Assembly (NCBI RefSeq): GCF_900114455.1
Contig: NZ_FOTC01000001.1
Span: 395,048-459,047 of the forward strand
Reading direction: 5' to 3'
Length of the DNA: 64,000 nucleotides
Source of the DNA: Halogranum rubrum
GTDB taxonomy: Archaea > Halobacteriota > Halobacteria > Halobacteriales > Haloferacaceae
Position 1 is the first letter of the stretch; each line of letters starts with the position of its first letter. The notes under the pieces are model-generated. The model was not told the origin of the DNA. It was given only the letters and a program-made list of their open reading frames with translations, and made no database searches. The position numbers and the translations under genes are program-made. Below are positions 28,678 through 37,288 of this stretch, in pieces.

Positions 28678-28842
28678 TGCCTTGGTGTTCCTGAGGCACT
28701 GGTCGCGTGTCCTCGCACGCGGCCATTTCACTGGCTAAGTACCTCATCAAACAGTTGGTATCACAATATCATATAGTTTGGGATACAAACTTGAGATTGA
28801 AATTGAAGAATTACAAGAGCGCCAAAACGATAGATACACACG

Positions 28843-29085
28843 ATGACGCTGGACACAGGAGACCTCAATGAGATTGATGTAGCCCTTTTAGAGATACTTC
28901 AAGAGGGACGTATTACACCACGCCTTGCACAGAAATTAATTGTTGAAAAAGGAATCAGAAAGTCACTTACGTCACAATACGTTGGCCAACGACTCAAGCG
29001 TCTCGAAGAACATGGGTACACCGAGAATTTACTAAATACTGGAGTATATGAGTTAAACGAAGATCCGAGATCAGATTCGAAATAA
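28843..29085 (+). CDS. Winged-helix DNA-binding protein (80 aa)
   Basis: A compact winged helix: LNEIDVALLEILQEGRITPR (helix 1), a central turn, SQYVGQRLKRLEEHGY (recognition helix) and a short wing. This is the small MarR/PhiH-repressor-like type common on haloarchaeal mobile elements. It is divergent from the nuclease gene with about 165 bases between them, so it may control that promoter. The start ATG 28843 follows a weak T/A-rich region. Confidence 0.75.
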   Translation: MTLDTGDLNEIDVALLEILQEGRITPRLAQKLIVEKGIRKSLTSQYVGQRLKRLEEHGYTENLLNTGVYELNEDPRSDSK

Positions 29086-29695
29086 CGATTTCATTATGGA
29101 TCTTGTTGGTCTACACGTACTCGTACAACGTCAGAACTGAGTCAGAAAACCATCACTGACGCAGAAACCCGAAGCTCTGCTGACGCCATCACAAAAGAGT
29201 GCGTTTACCGAAAGAGTCGGGACTGCTGGCGCTCGTACTGAGACGGTAGTCGATGCCGAACAGATTCTCTAGAGCTGAAAAGTGGCGCGAAGCTCTCCTA
29301 CCCATCGCACTCCACGACGGCGACGTCGGACTCTTGGCCAGACAGGTCGTCGTCAGTGGGCTCTTCCTCGCGTTCGGTGTCGCGCTGTACCGTAACTGGA
29401 ACATGATTGGGACCTGGACGGACGACCAACACACACAGCGTCGCATGCGGTTCCAGCGGATCGCGAGTGCCAGCTGTCGTCGTCGTGCCCGTCCCCGCAG
29501 CGTCGGGTCAATTTGGCTTGGAAAGTGAGAGTTGTTCAAGGATAACTCCATAGTTTGCAGACTAATGCTGCTGTAGCCAATCTGGATATTAACCAACAAC
29601 GTCCACGACATCGACGGTCTGTTGGTTAAGATACATCGAATCTACCAATTGGTTTGACGGACTGTGTGAGAATCGCCGCGGCGAACATGACTGAC
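29086..29695. other. Stretch with decayed coding content
   Basis: About 600 bases with one doubtful ORF (29253-29528, listed separately). No RNA gene or clear repeat seen. The surrounding broken genes suggest decayed DNA. Confidence 0.35.
29253..29528 (+). CDS. Doubtful ORF, one predicted TM helix (possible remnant)
   Basis: 91 codons. The middle reads LLARQVVVSGLFLAFGVALY, a plausible membrane helix, followed by TWTDDQH. The C-terminal 30 residues are Arg-rich and do not look like haloarchaeal protein, suggesting a frameshifted end. It may be the remnant of a small membrane protein. I do not recognise a family. Confidence 0.3.
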   Translation: MPNRFSRAEKWREALLPIALHDGDVGLLARQVVVSGLFLAFGVALYRNWNMIGTWTDDQHTQRRMRFQRIASASCRRRARPRSVGSIWLGK

Positions 29696-29851
29696 TCAGC
29701 GGAAGTATAGAACCAAGACAATCAAGAAGAACAGCGCGAATGGGACGGCCCCGAGAACAGCCTCAGTCGGGCCAATTAGCAAGACAACTGCCGACATGGC
29801 CACGAACTCGAGCGCCACCAACACACTGGCTACTGTTGCTGGACGCGCCAT
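29696..29851 (-). CDS. 51-aa two-helix membrane protein
   Basis: ATG 29851 to TGA 29696-29698. The peptide starts MARPATVASVLVALEFVAMS and has two hydrophobic helices joined by GPTEAV, ending FFLIVLVLYFR. The hydrophobic pattern is strong and compact, with a clean start and stop, typical of small haloarchaeal membrane proteins. No homologue is recognised; it stands alone. Confidence 0.5.
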   Translation of the reverse strand: MARPATVASVLVALEFVAMSAVVLLIGPTEAVLGAVPFALFFLIVLVLYFR

Positions 29852-29902
29852 TGGTTCGAATACCGCATCAGTTGCAGTTGGTTCTTTTGCATACTCACGA
29901 CT

Positions 29903-30127
29903 GAGAGCGGAAGTTGGACCGAAGCAGCAGGACTAGAGACGAACTTCGGTGGGCAAGGCCGGAAAGTAACTGCCGAGCAGTTCCGAGCCGAACTCCGACG
30001 GCTCGCAGACGAACTGGGTCGGCGACCAACGGCCAAGGAGATGAACAAACAAGGCAACTACTCGGTGCCAACCTATATTCGGGTGTTCAGCTCGTGGACA
30101 GCAGCCTGCGAAGAATGTCTTAAGTGA
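29903..30127 (+). pseudogene. Fragment of a homing-endonuclease-associated repeat (HNR) protein
   Basis: The frame reads SWTEAAGLET, then AEQFRAELRRLADELGRRPT, then NYSVPTYIRVFSSWTAACEE and a stop at 30125-30127. This is one and a half units of the HNR-type repeat ('SW..A....GL', 'L....ELG..PT...', 'Y....FGSW..A'). In haloarchaea these proteins have several units and often an HNH or other nuclease or DNA-binding part. The N-terminal start is missing, so it is a remnant. Confidence 0.6.
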
Positions 30128-30676
30128 GGACACCGAAGAGAGCCCACGAAGACCGACACAATTCCAGTGTCGTGAACTCACAACCAGTATTTCGACAGCT
30201 TCTCGTTTGAGCAGATGGTCAATGTTGGCGACGCGAATGAGAGAACGGTACTGCTCCGACTCAACAATCTCTGTCTAATCTTAAGCACGCACAGACATTC
30301 ATCTTCGACTCCTCTGACAGCTCCGAACCACAACTCAACGTTGGACCTAGAACATCTCCAAACCCTGTATGAGTAGTCTTCTCCGTGGAAATCTGACGAC
30401 TGTCATGTGGGACTAACGAAGAAACTCACCAGAAAACAAACACAAATTCGGATAGACATATCGAAGAAAATATAATGGGCCACAGGAGAATACCGAGTGC
30501 GATATCGACGTAATCTCTGCCCGGGGTTATGCTGTATCGCAACCAAAGAAATCCCACCCTCTCTCCCAATCCCAGGGTGGGGTGTCTTTCCTCAACAATT
30601 CTGTCTCATCGAAGAGCGTAGTCAGAGTCACCGACTACACACAAACCATTTAGCAGACACTTCCAAAGAGAGACTG
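30128..30676. other. 550-base stretch without a gene, one strong hairpin
   Basis: No supported gene. CCCACCCT (30553-30560) pairs with AGGGTGGG (30574-30581) across a 13-base loop, followed by a pyrimidine-rich tract. It could be a terminator or a mobile-element end. Confidence 0.4.
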
Positions 30677-31150
30677 ATGCCCTCCAGACGGACCGTTCTT
30701 ACAGCAGGCGTCGCTGCGCTCACAACCGGCGTCGCCGGCTGTAGTCGCTCGACGACACCGACGTCTGTGTCGACTACCCTGGACCACCCATGGCCCACCG
30801 CAGGACACGATCCGGGTGGAACTGGACACGCCGCCGCTGGTCCAACGAACCCCGATGTCGAATGGACATGGAGTCGAGAGTCGGTTTCACCACCGTTTTA
30901 CAAGCGGTACAAGGCGAGTTCCTCGGGGTCAAGCCCCGAGGCAGTTCACGGCTTTCTGAGCACACCCGTCGTTGGAAACGGACTAGTGTATGTCGCAGGG
31001 ATGATTTGGGACTACGGCGACGCCGACGATTTTACCAGCCAGCTACTTGCGTTGGACATTGACGGCGGATCGACGAGCTGGAAACAGACCTTCGACGACG
31101 GCGCGAGTGGAACCTTCGTCGAACGTGGGGGCCGTAAAGCCCGCCGCTGA
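30677..31150 (+). pseudogene. Truncated PQQ-like beta-propeller lipoprotein
   Basis: The start at ATG 30677 is fixed by a Tat lipobox signal: SRRTVLTAGVAALTTGVAGC, a twin-Arg start with Cys near residue 22 for lipid anchoring. HPWPTAGHDPGGTGHA and STPVVGNGLVYVAG are the opening of PQQ-type propellers, whose family members are normally about 400 residues; here the frame ends after 157. A 21-base hairpin at 30921-30941, identical to one at the right end of the tnpB element near 62150, sits inside the frame. So the gene seems both invaded by an IS605 end and cut at the 3' side, close to the convergent proline dehydrogenase gene. The product is probably not functional. Confidence 0.7.
30921..30949 (+). 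repeat. IS605 right-end-like hairpin inside the propeller gene
   Basis: CCTCGGGG and CCCCGAGG arms around TCAAG are identical over 21 bases to 62150-62170. The sequence is followed by GCAGTTCAC, matching the TT(N)AC terminal pattern of the other right ends. It does not break the reading frame. Confidence 0.55.
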
Positions 31151-31201
31151 AGACGCACTGGTGCGTAGTAGTGGGCTCACCGATGGCTCACCGAGAACAG
31201 A

Positions 31202-32041
31202 CTACGCCGTCAATACCGCACGGGCAGCGAACACGAGGTTCTCTTTGCGTTCTCTGATGCGTCTGTAGAAATAGGACATCCACTTATCACCATACGGAAT
31301 ATACTGGTTGACCTCGTAACCGGCTTGCGCAAGCTCACGTTGGGCATCCTCGCGAACGCCCATCAACATCTGAATCTCGAAGTCCGTCCCGTGGACTTCG
31401 TGGAGGTCTTTGGCGTACTCGATCATCTCGGGGTCGTGACTGCCGACGGCGATGCCTCCATCAAAGTGCTCGAACATATACTCGAGATACTGTTTGTACG
31501 CCTGGTTCACGTGCGCTTTCTGTTTGTAAGCGACCGCAGATGGTTCATCGTAGGCACCTTTCACGAGTCGAACCTTGCCAGGAACGTCGGCGAGTCGTGG
31601 GAGATCCTCTGCGGTGCGCTTGAGGTTCGCTTGGATACAGAGGCCAACATCACCGTCGTACTGCGTTGCGAATTTCGTGTATGCGTCGAGTGTCACATCG
31701 GTTGTCGTCCGATCTTCCATATCTACCCAGACAAAGACGTCGTGTTCATCAGCATGGTCGATAATACGGCCAAGGTTGGCGGTGAACACGTCGTCGCCCG
31801 CATCAAGCCCAATCTGTGACGGTTTGACCGAAATACAGGCTTTCAATTCAGTCGTTCCGATTTGCGTGATAAGATCAAGGTAGGCGCTCACGTCTTCTTC
31901 CGCTGCCGCTTGTGTCTCATAGTGCTCTCCGAGGAGATTCAGTATACCACCGATGCCGTCGCGGTTGAGCTTGGCTACGTGATCGAGGGACTCGGTTGCT
32001 GTCTCTGCAGCAACGAACCGACTCGCAATAGGTGGGATCAT
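31202..32041 (-). CDS. Proline dehydrogenase (PRODH)
   Basis: 279 residues, the monofunctional PRODH/PutA catalytic barrel. Visible family motifs: VWVDMED, RLVKGAYDEP (near residue 160) and the C-terminal YIPYGDKWMSYFYRRIRER, which contains the Arg pair that binds the proline carboxylate. It oxidises L-proline to 1-pyrroline-5-carboxylate with FAD and passes electrons to the membrane. The promoter lies in the 200 bases shared with the divergent transporter gene. It forms a catabolic island with the transporter, racemase and aldehyde dehydrogenase. Confidence 0.93.
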   Translation of the reverse strand: MIPPIASRFVAAETATESLDHVAKLNRDGIGGILNLLGEHYETQAAAEEDVSAYLDLITQIGTTELKACISVKPSQIGLDAGDDVFTANLGRIIDHADEHDVFVWVDMEDRTTTDVTLDAYTKFATQYDGDVGLCIQANLKRTAEDLPRLADVPGKVRLVKGAYDEPSAVAYKQKAHVNQAYKQYLEYMFEHFDGGIAVGSHDPEMIEYAKDLHEVHGTDFEIQMLMGVREDAQRELAQAGYEVNQYIPYGDKWMSYFYRRIRERKENLVFAARAVLTA

Positions 32042-32240
32042 CTCTTTTAAGAACGAGGCATAGATGGACCTAAATCAATCACCTACCAAATATTGCAAGC
32101 ATAAGGGTGGGGAAATAATCTTGCTTACTCGTGGACGCCGTTAGCTATTCGCTCTGTATGCACCACTATGGTTGCCGACACCGACCATAGGAGGGGACAG
32201 GTATAATTGCCTCCTTCCAAGTGGTTTGAGTGACATTATC

Positions 32241-33707
32241 ATGGGTGACTCAGAGGCAAGAACGGCAAGAGAAGAATGGGGAAGTCGATTTGGCTTTCTG
32301 ATGGCGATGCTCGGGGCCATGGTCGGTGCGGGGAACATCTGGCGGATGCCATTCACCACGGGCGAGAACGGTGGTGGCGCGTTCCTCATCGCATACGTCC
32401 TGTTGTTGTACCTCATTGCAGTCCCCGGGTTGATGGCCGAGACGATGATCGGTCGGTACACGAACAACGGGGTTATTGGGGCATTCAGAGAGATCGTTGG
32501 GAGCAAACGTGGCCAGGGACTCGGACTCGTCGTCCTCATCGTCAACGTGGCGTTAATGTCCTACTACGCACCCATCATCGGGTGGGCGCTGTACTATGCT
32601 GGCCACTCCATGTTGATGACGTTCACACAGCCTGGATTCGAACCACAAGCGTTCTGGGACGGATTCATCTCTAACCCAGCGCTCGTCATCGGGATGCACA
32701 CACTCACGATGGCGGGGCTCGCTGGCGTTCTTGTCTTCGGGATTCGTCGTGGCATCGAGCGTGTCGTCAAGTGGATGATTCCGCTTCTCGTCGTCGCATT
32801 GTTGGCAGTCGCGATTCGGGGGGTGACACTGCCCGGGGGGATGGAGGGCCTCGCGTTCGTTTTCACTCCCAATTGGGATTATCTCACGCGTGGGAGTACG
32901 TGGGTTGCGGCACTCAGTCAGGCACTTTTCTCGACCGGACTGGGATGGGGAATCGCGCTCACCTATGGGAGTTACCTCAGTCGCTATGACGACGTCCCGC
33001 TCGGTGGGGGACTGTTCACTGCCATTGGAAACACGAGTATCGGACTACTGGCCGTCTTCGCGACGTTCCCTGTCGTCTTTGCGTTCGGTCTTGAGCCGAG
33101 CGCTGGGTCGAACCTGCTTTTCATCTCACTTGCAGAAGTCTTCCCAGAACTCGCCGGTGGCTTCCTGTGGGCAATCGTGTTCTTCGTGTCGTTTTTCTTC
33201 GCGACGTTCACCTCCGGGCTCGGTATTACGGAGGTCGGCGTGACGACCGTCTCTGAGGAAACACGGCTTTCTCGAAGCAAGTCGGTGATTGCAGTCTGTG
33301 GCGCAATCTGGCTGCTCGGGCTGCCGAGTGCGTACTCGTCGTCGTTCCTCGGCCAGATGGACTTCATGTTTGGCAGCTTCGGGCTCCCGTTGGCGACGCT
33401 GTCAATCATCGCACTTGTCGCTTGGAAGTTCGGTCCCGAGCGTGCTCGCGTCATTGACCTGAATCGGAACGCCGGCATCTACGTCGGTAAATGGTGGAAT
33501 CCGGTCGTTAAATACGTCATCCCCGTTGTGATGGTGTTCATCCTTGGCTACGGTGTCGTCAGCAGTATCGGCACGGAAAACCAGACGCTGATGATACTCG
33601 GTGTTGCGCTGATGGCCGGGCTCGTCGTCGTCAGTACCGTTGTGATGGGTGCGATCGGCAATGCACCTGAAGCGACGTCAGAAACGGTTCCCGAGGGAGG
33701 TGACTAA
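32241..33707 (+). CDS. NSS (SNF)-family sodium-dependent transporter
   Basis: 488 residues from ATG 32241; a longer ORF (32172) adds 23 residues unlike the family. Twelve helices. The first carries GAMVGAGNIWRMPF, the conserved NSS sodium/substrate site, and EWGSRFGF precedes it. Members take up amino acids or betaines with sodium. Next to proline-degradation genes it probably imports proline, hydroxyproline or an N-methyl amino acid. It is followed one base after its stop by a small one-helix protein gene, as in two-component NSS (MetP/MetS-like) systems. Confidence 0.92.
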   Translation: MGDSEARTAREEWGSRFGFLMAMLGAMVGAGNIWRMPFTTGENGGGAFLIAYVLLLYLIAVPGLMAETMIGRYTNNGVIGAFREIVGSKRGQGLGLVVLIVNVALMSYYAPIIGWALYYAGHSMLMTFTQPGFEPQAFWDGFISNPALVIGMHTLTMAGLAGVLVFGIRRGIERVVKWMIPLLVVALLAVAIRGVTLPGGMEGLAFVFTPNWDYLTRGSTWVAALSQALFSTGLGWGIALTYGSYLSRYDDVPLGGGLFTAIGNTSIGLLAVFATFPVVFAFGLEPSAGSNLLFISLAEVFPELAGGFLWAIVFFVSFFFATFTSGLGITEVGVTTVSEETRLSRSKSVIAVCGAIWLLGLPSAYSSSFLGQMDFMFGSFGLPLATLSIIALVAWKFGPERARVIDLNRNAGIYVGKWWNPVVKYVIPVVMVFILGYGVVSSIGTENQTLMILGVALMAGLVVVSTVVMGAIGNAPEATSETVPEGGD

Positions 33708-33708
33708 A

Positions 33709-34032
33709 ATGGCACTCACAGCCGTCGCGTGGATGTCGATGCTGCTCGCAATCATCCTGTTACCTGGTGTTGCGATTGTCGTTCTCGTGAAATCGATGCG
33801 CTCAGAGGAACGAAAACTTGAGCTCCTGCAAGAACAAGGGAGTATCGACAGTTACTCACCACGTGCGCTCACTGAACTCCGTGAGTGGGTTCAAGCGAAT
33901 CCAAACGATCCCTATGCGTCGATTGCCAGAGAGCGACACAACGAATGTGTGCGGACGCTCAAAGACATCGACGAACCGTACTACGAGTGGTCTGCTGAGG
34001 AGATCGAGCAACTCGAAGAACTCCAACCATGA
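33709..34032 (+). CDS. Small one-TM protein, likely NSS transporter accessory subunit
   Basis: 107 residues from ATG 33709. One N-terminal helix (residues 7-28, MSMLLAIILLPGVAIVVLV) is followed by an acidic cytoplasmic domain (ELREWVQANPNDPYASIAR). The position directly after the NSS gene and the single-helix layout resemble the MetS subunit, though it is longer than MetS. Its stop overlaps the start of the next gene by four bases (ATGA), indicating coupling. Confidence 0.75.
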   Translation: MALTAVAWMSMLLAIILLPGVAIVVLVKSMRSEERKLELLQEQGSIDSYSPRALTELREWVQANPNDPYASIARERHNECVRTLKDIDEPYYEWSAEEIEQLEELQP

Positions 34033-35054
34033 ACACCAAGCGATGCATCGACGAAATCGACACAGACGCGTCGTTCACGACAGTCGACACCCACACCGAG
34101 GGAGAGCCGACGCGTATCGTCCTTGATGGACTCGACACATCGGGACTAACGGGTGACAGTGTTCGCGAAAAGCGTGATACATTCGCCGACACTCACGATT
34201 GGGTTCGCGAGCTGTTGATGAAAGAGCCGCGTGGTCACGACGATATGTTCGGTGCAGTGCTCGTCGACTCACAGCACGACGCTGCCGACCTCGGCGTCTT
34301 CTTCATGGACAGCCAGGGCTATTTGGATATGTGTGGTCACGGGACCATTGGTGTCGTCTCCGCGCTTCTCGAGTTAGGCCAGCTGTCTCCAGAACCGTCC
34401 ATTCACGTCGAGACTCCTGCTGGTATCGTCGAAGCACGGCCACAGTATGCTGAGACCGGTGTCGATAGCGTTACCATCCAAAATGTCCAGTCGTTCGTCT
34501 ACGAGAAGGTGCGAGTCGACGTCTCCTTCCGTGAAACACCGTTGGACGTCGACATCGTCTATGCAGGGAATTTCTTCGCGATGGTCGACAGCGAGCAACT
34601 CGACGTGCCGGTCGAGACCGCTCACACGGACGAGTTCGTCGAGTGGGGTCTCGAAATCCGGGATGCCGTCAACGACGAACTGGATATCGTCCATCCCCTG
34701 ACTGGCGATCCTGGCACGGTTACGATCACGGAAATCTATGGCTCGCCGACAAACGTCGACCGGAGTATCGTTGTCTTCGGTGATGGGCAAGTCGATCGGT
34801 CACCGTGTGGTACCGGCACGTGTGCAAAAATGACCCTGCTTCACGATGCCGGAGTACTCGACATCGAAGAACCGTATCTCCACGAAAGTATCGTCGGAAC
34901 ACAGTTCGAGGGCCGACTGATAGCAACTGAAGAACGCGACGGTATTACGGTGACCACGCCGCTCATCACGGGCAGTGCTCGAATCACAGGACAGCACACG
35001 TTCGTCAAAGACCCGAAAGATTCGATAACGGGCTTCAGTATCTCCTCGCGCTGA
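34029..35054 (+). CDS. Proline racemase / 4-hydroxyproline epimerase family enzyme
   Basis: 341 residues. The two active-site cysteines are both present: MDSQGYLDMCGHGTIG (first Cys) and DRSPCGTGTCAKM (second Cys). Retention of both favours a racemase or 4-hydroxyproline 2-epimerase over trans-3-hydroxy-L-proline dehydratase, in which one is replaced by Thr or Ser. TVDTHTEGEP near the N-terminus is the family signature. It overlaps the small-subunit gene by four bases. In this island it would convert L- to D-(hydroxy)proline for a D-specific flavoenzyme. Confidence 0.93.
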   Translation: MNTKRCIDEIDTDASFTTVDTHTEGEPTRIVLDGLDTSGLTGDSVREKRDTFADTHDWVRELLMKEPRGHDDMFGAVLVDSQHDAADLGVFFMDSQGYLDMCGHGTIGVVSALLELGQLSPEPSIHVETPAGIVEARPQYAETGVDSVTIQNVQSFVYEKVRVDVSFRETPLDVDIVYAGNFFAMVDSEQLDVPVETAHTDEFVEWGLEIRDAVNDELDIVHPLTGDPGTVTITEIYGSPTNVDRSIVVFGDGQVDRSPCGTGTCAKMTLLHDAGVLDIEEPYLHESIVGTQFEGRLIATEERDGITVTTPLITGSARITGQHTFVKDPKDSITGFSISSR

Positions 35055-35087
35055 GTGAAACCTCAGTCACTCACCTCGATCCTCAGT

Positions 35088-36239
35088 TCAAAATCGATCG
35101 CAAGCAAAGCGATCTATTGGATGGTCGGTCTCCCCCTCAACTGCTAAGTCGGCAAGAATCTCGCCAACGACACTCGAGAACTTGAATCCGTGTCCGCTGA
35201 ACCCACAGGCGACGACGACATTGTCGTACGTGGGGTGGTGATCGATGATGAATTCTTTGTCGGGCGTATTCGTGTACAAGCAGGTCGACAGTGCCATCGA
35301 GGGGCCATTCGCAGATGAAAGGCCCTGGGCCACCCACTCTCGGAGGGCGGCTTCGTCTTTGTTTCGAGGTTCGCGTGCCATCTCGTCTGGATCGACATCT
35401 TCTCCAAAGTGATAGTGTTTCCCGACTTTCACGCCCGGCACGTGGAACTGCGGGAAGCCGTAATAGAGGTCGTCCTCGTCGCGTTCGACGATATAGACGG
35501 GGAACGACTCGGGCTGAAAGTTTCTCGGAGTCGTCGGCTGGAACCAGCCGAGCACCTGCCGCTGTGGTTGAAGTACGTCAGCGAGTTCAGGCAGCATTGT
35601 TGGTGCCCACGCTCCTGCGGCGACAACTAACTTCTCGGCCGTGTAGGTATCTCGATCCGTTACGACGCGCACCAACTCATCGGTGGCTTCCCAATCAGTT
35701 ACCCGCTCGCGAGCGTGGATTGTTCCACCCTCGCGATGGGTCGCATTGACGTGCGCGACGATGCATTGCTCTGACCACAGCAAGCCACCCTCCGATTGGT
35801 ACACGCCTACGAAATCATCGGGAAGGTCGAACCCCGGGAATCGCTCGTTGACTTCGGCTGCATCCAACCCTTCGTATTCGAGACTGTGGGTCTGACATGC
35901 CTCTTTGGCACCAGTAACGGTCTCTGAATCTGGACGGCCGAGCGCGAGCGATCCGTGGCTGTAGAGCAATTGCTGGTCGTGTTGTCTTTCGAGGTCTCTC
36001 CAAAGCTCGTAGGCCCGCTCAAGTAAGGGCACATAGTCGGGATGCTCGTGGTACGCTTTTCGGATAATACGGGTCACGCCGTGTGAAGACCCCATCGTGT
36101 GTGGAATGTCGTATCGTTCGAGACCAAGGACGTCAACACCTCGTGACGCTAGATAATGCGTTGCGGCGCTTCCCATCCCTCCAACACCGACGACGATTAC
36201 GTCGTACTCTGCATGGTTTGCGGAGTCGTGTTTGGTCAT
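35088..36239 (-). CDS. FAD-dependent oxidoreductase, monomeric sarcosine oxidase/N-methyl amino acid oxidase type
   Basis: 383 residues. VIVVGVGGMGSAATHYLA is the FAD-binding beta-alpha-beta motif. MGSSHGVTRIIRKAYHEHPDYV is the flavin-contact region typical of MSOX/MTOX-type enzymes. LSTCLYTNTPDKEFIIDHHP carries the Cys that binds FAD covalently in MSOX. It oxidises a secondary amine: sarcosine, N-methyl amino acids, or, in this context, D-proline or cis-4-hydroxy-D-proline made by the adjacent racemase. It converges with the racemase gene, with 33 bases between. Substrate inferred from context only. Confidence 0.9.
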   Translation of the reverse strand: MTKHDSANHAEYDVIVVGVGGMGSAATHYLASRGVDVLGLERYDIPHTMGSSHGVTRIIRKAYHEHPDYVPLLERAYELWRDLERQHDQQLLYSHGSLALGRPDSETVTGAKEACQTHSLEYEGLDAAEVNERFPGFDLPDDFVGVYQSEGGLLWSEQCIVAHVNATHREGGTIHARERVTDWEATDELVRVVTDRDTYTAEKLVVAAGAWAPTMLPELADVLQPQRQVLGWFQPTTPRNFQPESFPVYIVERDEDDLYYGFPQFHVPGVKVGKHYHFGEDVDPDEMAREPRNKDEAALREWVAQGLSSANGPSMALSTCLYTNTPDKEFIIDHHPTYDNVVVACGFSGHGFKFSSVVGEILADLAVEGETDHPIDRFACDRF

Positions 36240-36357
36240 GACGACACCATTGAATCAAACTCCCCTGAAGTTAGGGGTGCGAACGATCCTTTTGACAGAG
36301 ATGCAACGCAGCCCTGAAGACTAGCACCGATTGTTGCTGTCAACAACCCAGAATCGC

Positions 36358-37086
36358 TCACTCATATTGGTTCAGGAGCTTCGCTTCTGCCTTCCTGAGA
36401 TGCTCGAGTAACGTTGTCTTCGAGATGTCCAACTCGTCGGCGAGTTCGCGAGTAGTGGTCTCTCTCGGCCACGCGTAGTAGTTGTGCTCGCACGCGAGTT
36501 CGAACACTTCGCGCTGTCGATTCGAGAGTTTATCCTGTTGATGTTCAATCTGATTCGTCGTGTTCGAGATCGACGCAACCTTGGTCACCTCGATTTCAGC
36601 GCCCTTCTCGTCTTCCAATGCAGCGAGCCGTTCTTCGAGTTCGTCACGTTGATTGGTGTCGATGAGGGGCCAGTACTCCCACCCGTTGTCGACCCGCACT
36701 GGGGCGTCATGAACGAACCCATACGCAAGCAGTGAGTCGGTCATACTGTTCTCGGGATTATACTCGACCATGATTTCACGAGTCGTATTCCCGGCGTTCG
36801 AGACATTTTTATCGAACTCATGACGTGGACTCAGCTCCGATACCGAATCGGTCAACCGGGACTCTCTCGTCCTCTCGATGAACTCGTCGATCTGATCGAC
36901 CTGATCAGCGTAGACCGTAAAATGACCCGTCACCGTGTCTGCAGGTTTGTTGTACACGGTGTGTGCAATCATACCCGCATCCGTCGAATCAGTCACTTCG
37001 AGCGTCCAACAGTCGGGATGCCAGATTTTGAGTGTGAGTCGAGTTGTTCCGGTGACTCCGCTCTGATGGGCATCGACTTTCGACAT
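36358..37086 (-). CDS. Bat-type HTH-10 transcriptional regulator
   Basis: 242 residues. The N-terminal domain (about 10-170) is a ligand or GAF-like sensor of the haloarchaeal bat family. The C-terminus is HTH_10: LSNRQREVFELACEHNYYAWP, then TTRELADELDISKTTLLEHLRKAE (helix-turn-helix). It is divergent from the aldehyde dehydrogenase gene, with a TATA box (37111-37118) 27 bases upstream of its ATG. It probably controls the proline island. Confidence 0.9.
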   Translation of the reverse strand: MSKVDAHQSGVTGTTRLTLKIWHPDCWTLEVTDSTDAGMIAHTVYNKPADTVTGHFTVYADQVDQIDEFIERTRESRLTDSVSELSPRHEFDKNVSNAGNTTREIMVEYNPENSMTDSLLAYGFVHDAPVRVDNGWEYWPLIDTNQRDELEERLAALEDEKGAEIEVTKVASISNTTNQIEHQQDKLSNRQREVFELACEHNYYAWPRETTTRELADELDISKTTLLEHLRKAEAKLLNQYE

Positions 37087-37110
37087 GTTTTATCATCCTG
37101 CTTTGGTCCC

Positions 37111-37118
37111 ATATAAAC
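37111..37118 (-). promoter_or_regulatory. TATA box of the HTH-10 gene
   Basis: GTTTATAT on the minus strand, centred 27-28 bases from the ATG at 37086; indicates a leaderless transcript. Confidence 0.55.
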
Positions 37119-37257
37119 ACTGCCTCCCATAGTCGGGGTCGATCCCCCTATTCACGTAACTACATACTCTGAACCCAGCGAGAACAGCTTCTCGAACCAT
37201 ACAGATTGTCAATCCAGAGACAATAGCACTCTCGCGGCCCACCATGGGAGGGAATCG

Positions 37258-37264
37258 TTATTAC
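37258..37264 (+). promoter_or_regulatory. TATA-like box of the aldehyde dehydrogenase gene
   Basis: TTATTAC centred about 28 bases before ATG 37289; consistent with a leaderless transcript. Confidence 0.45.
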
Positions 37265-37288
37265 AGGCTCGTGGTCCCAGAGTGACGC

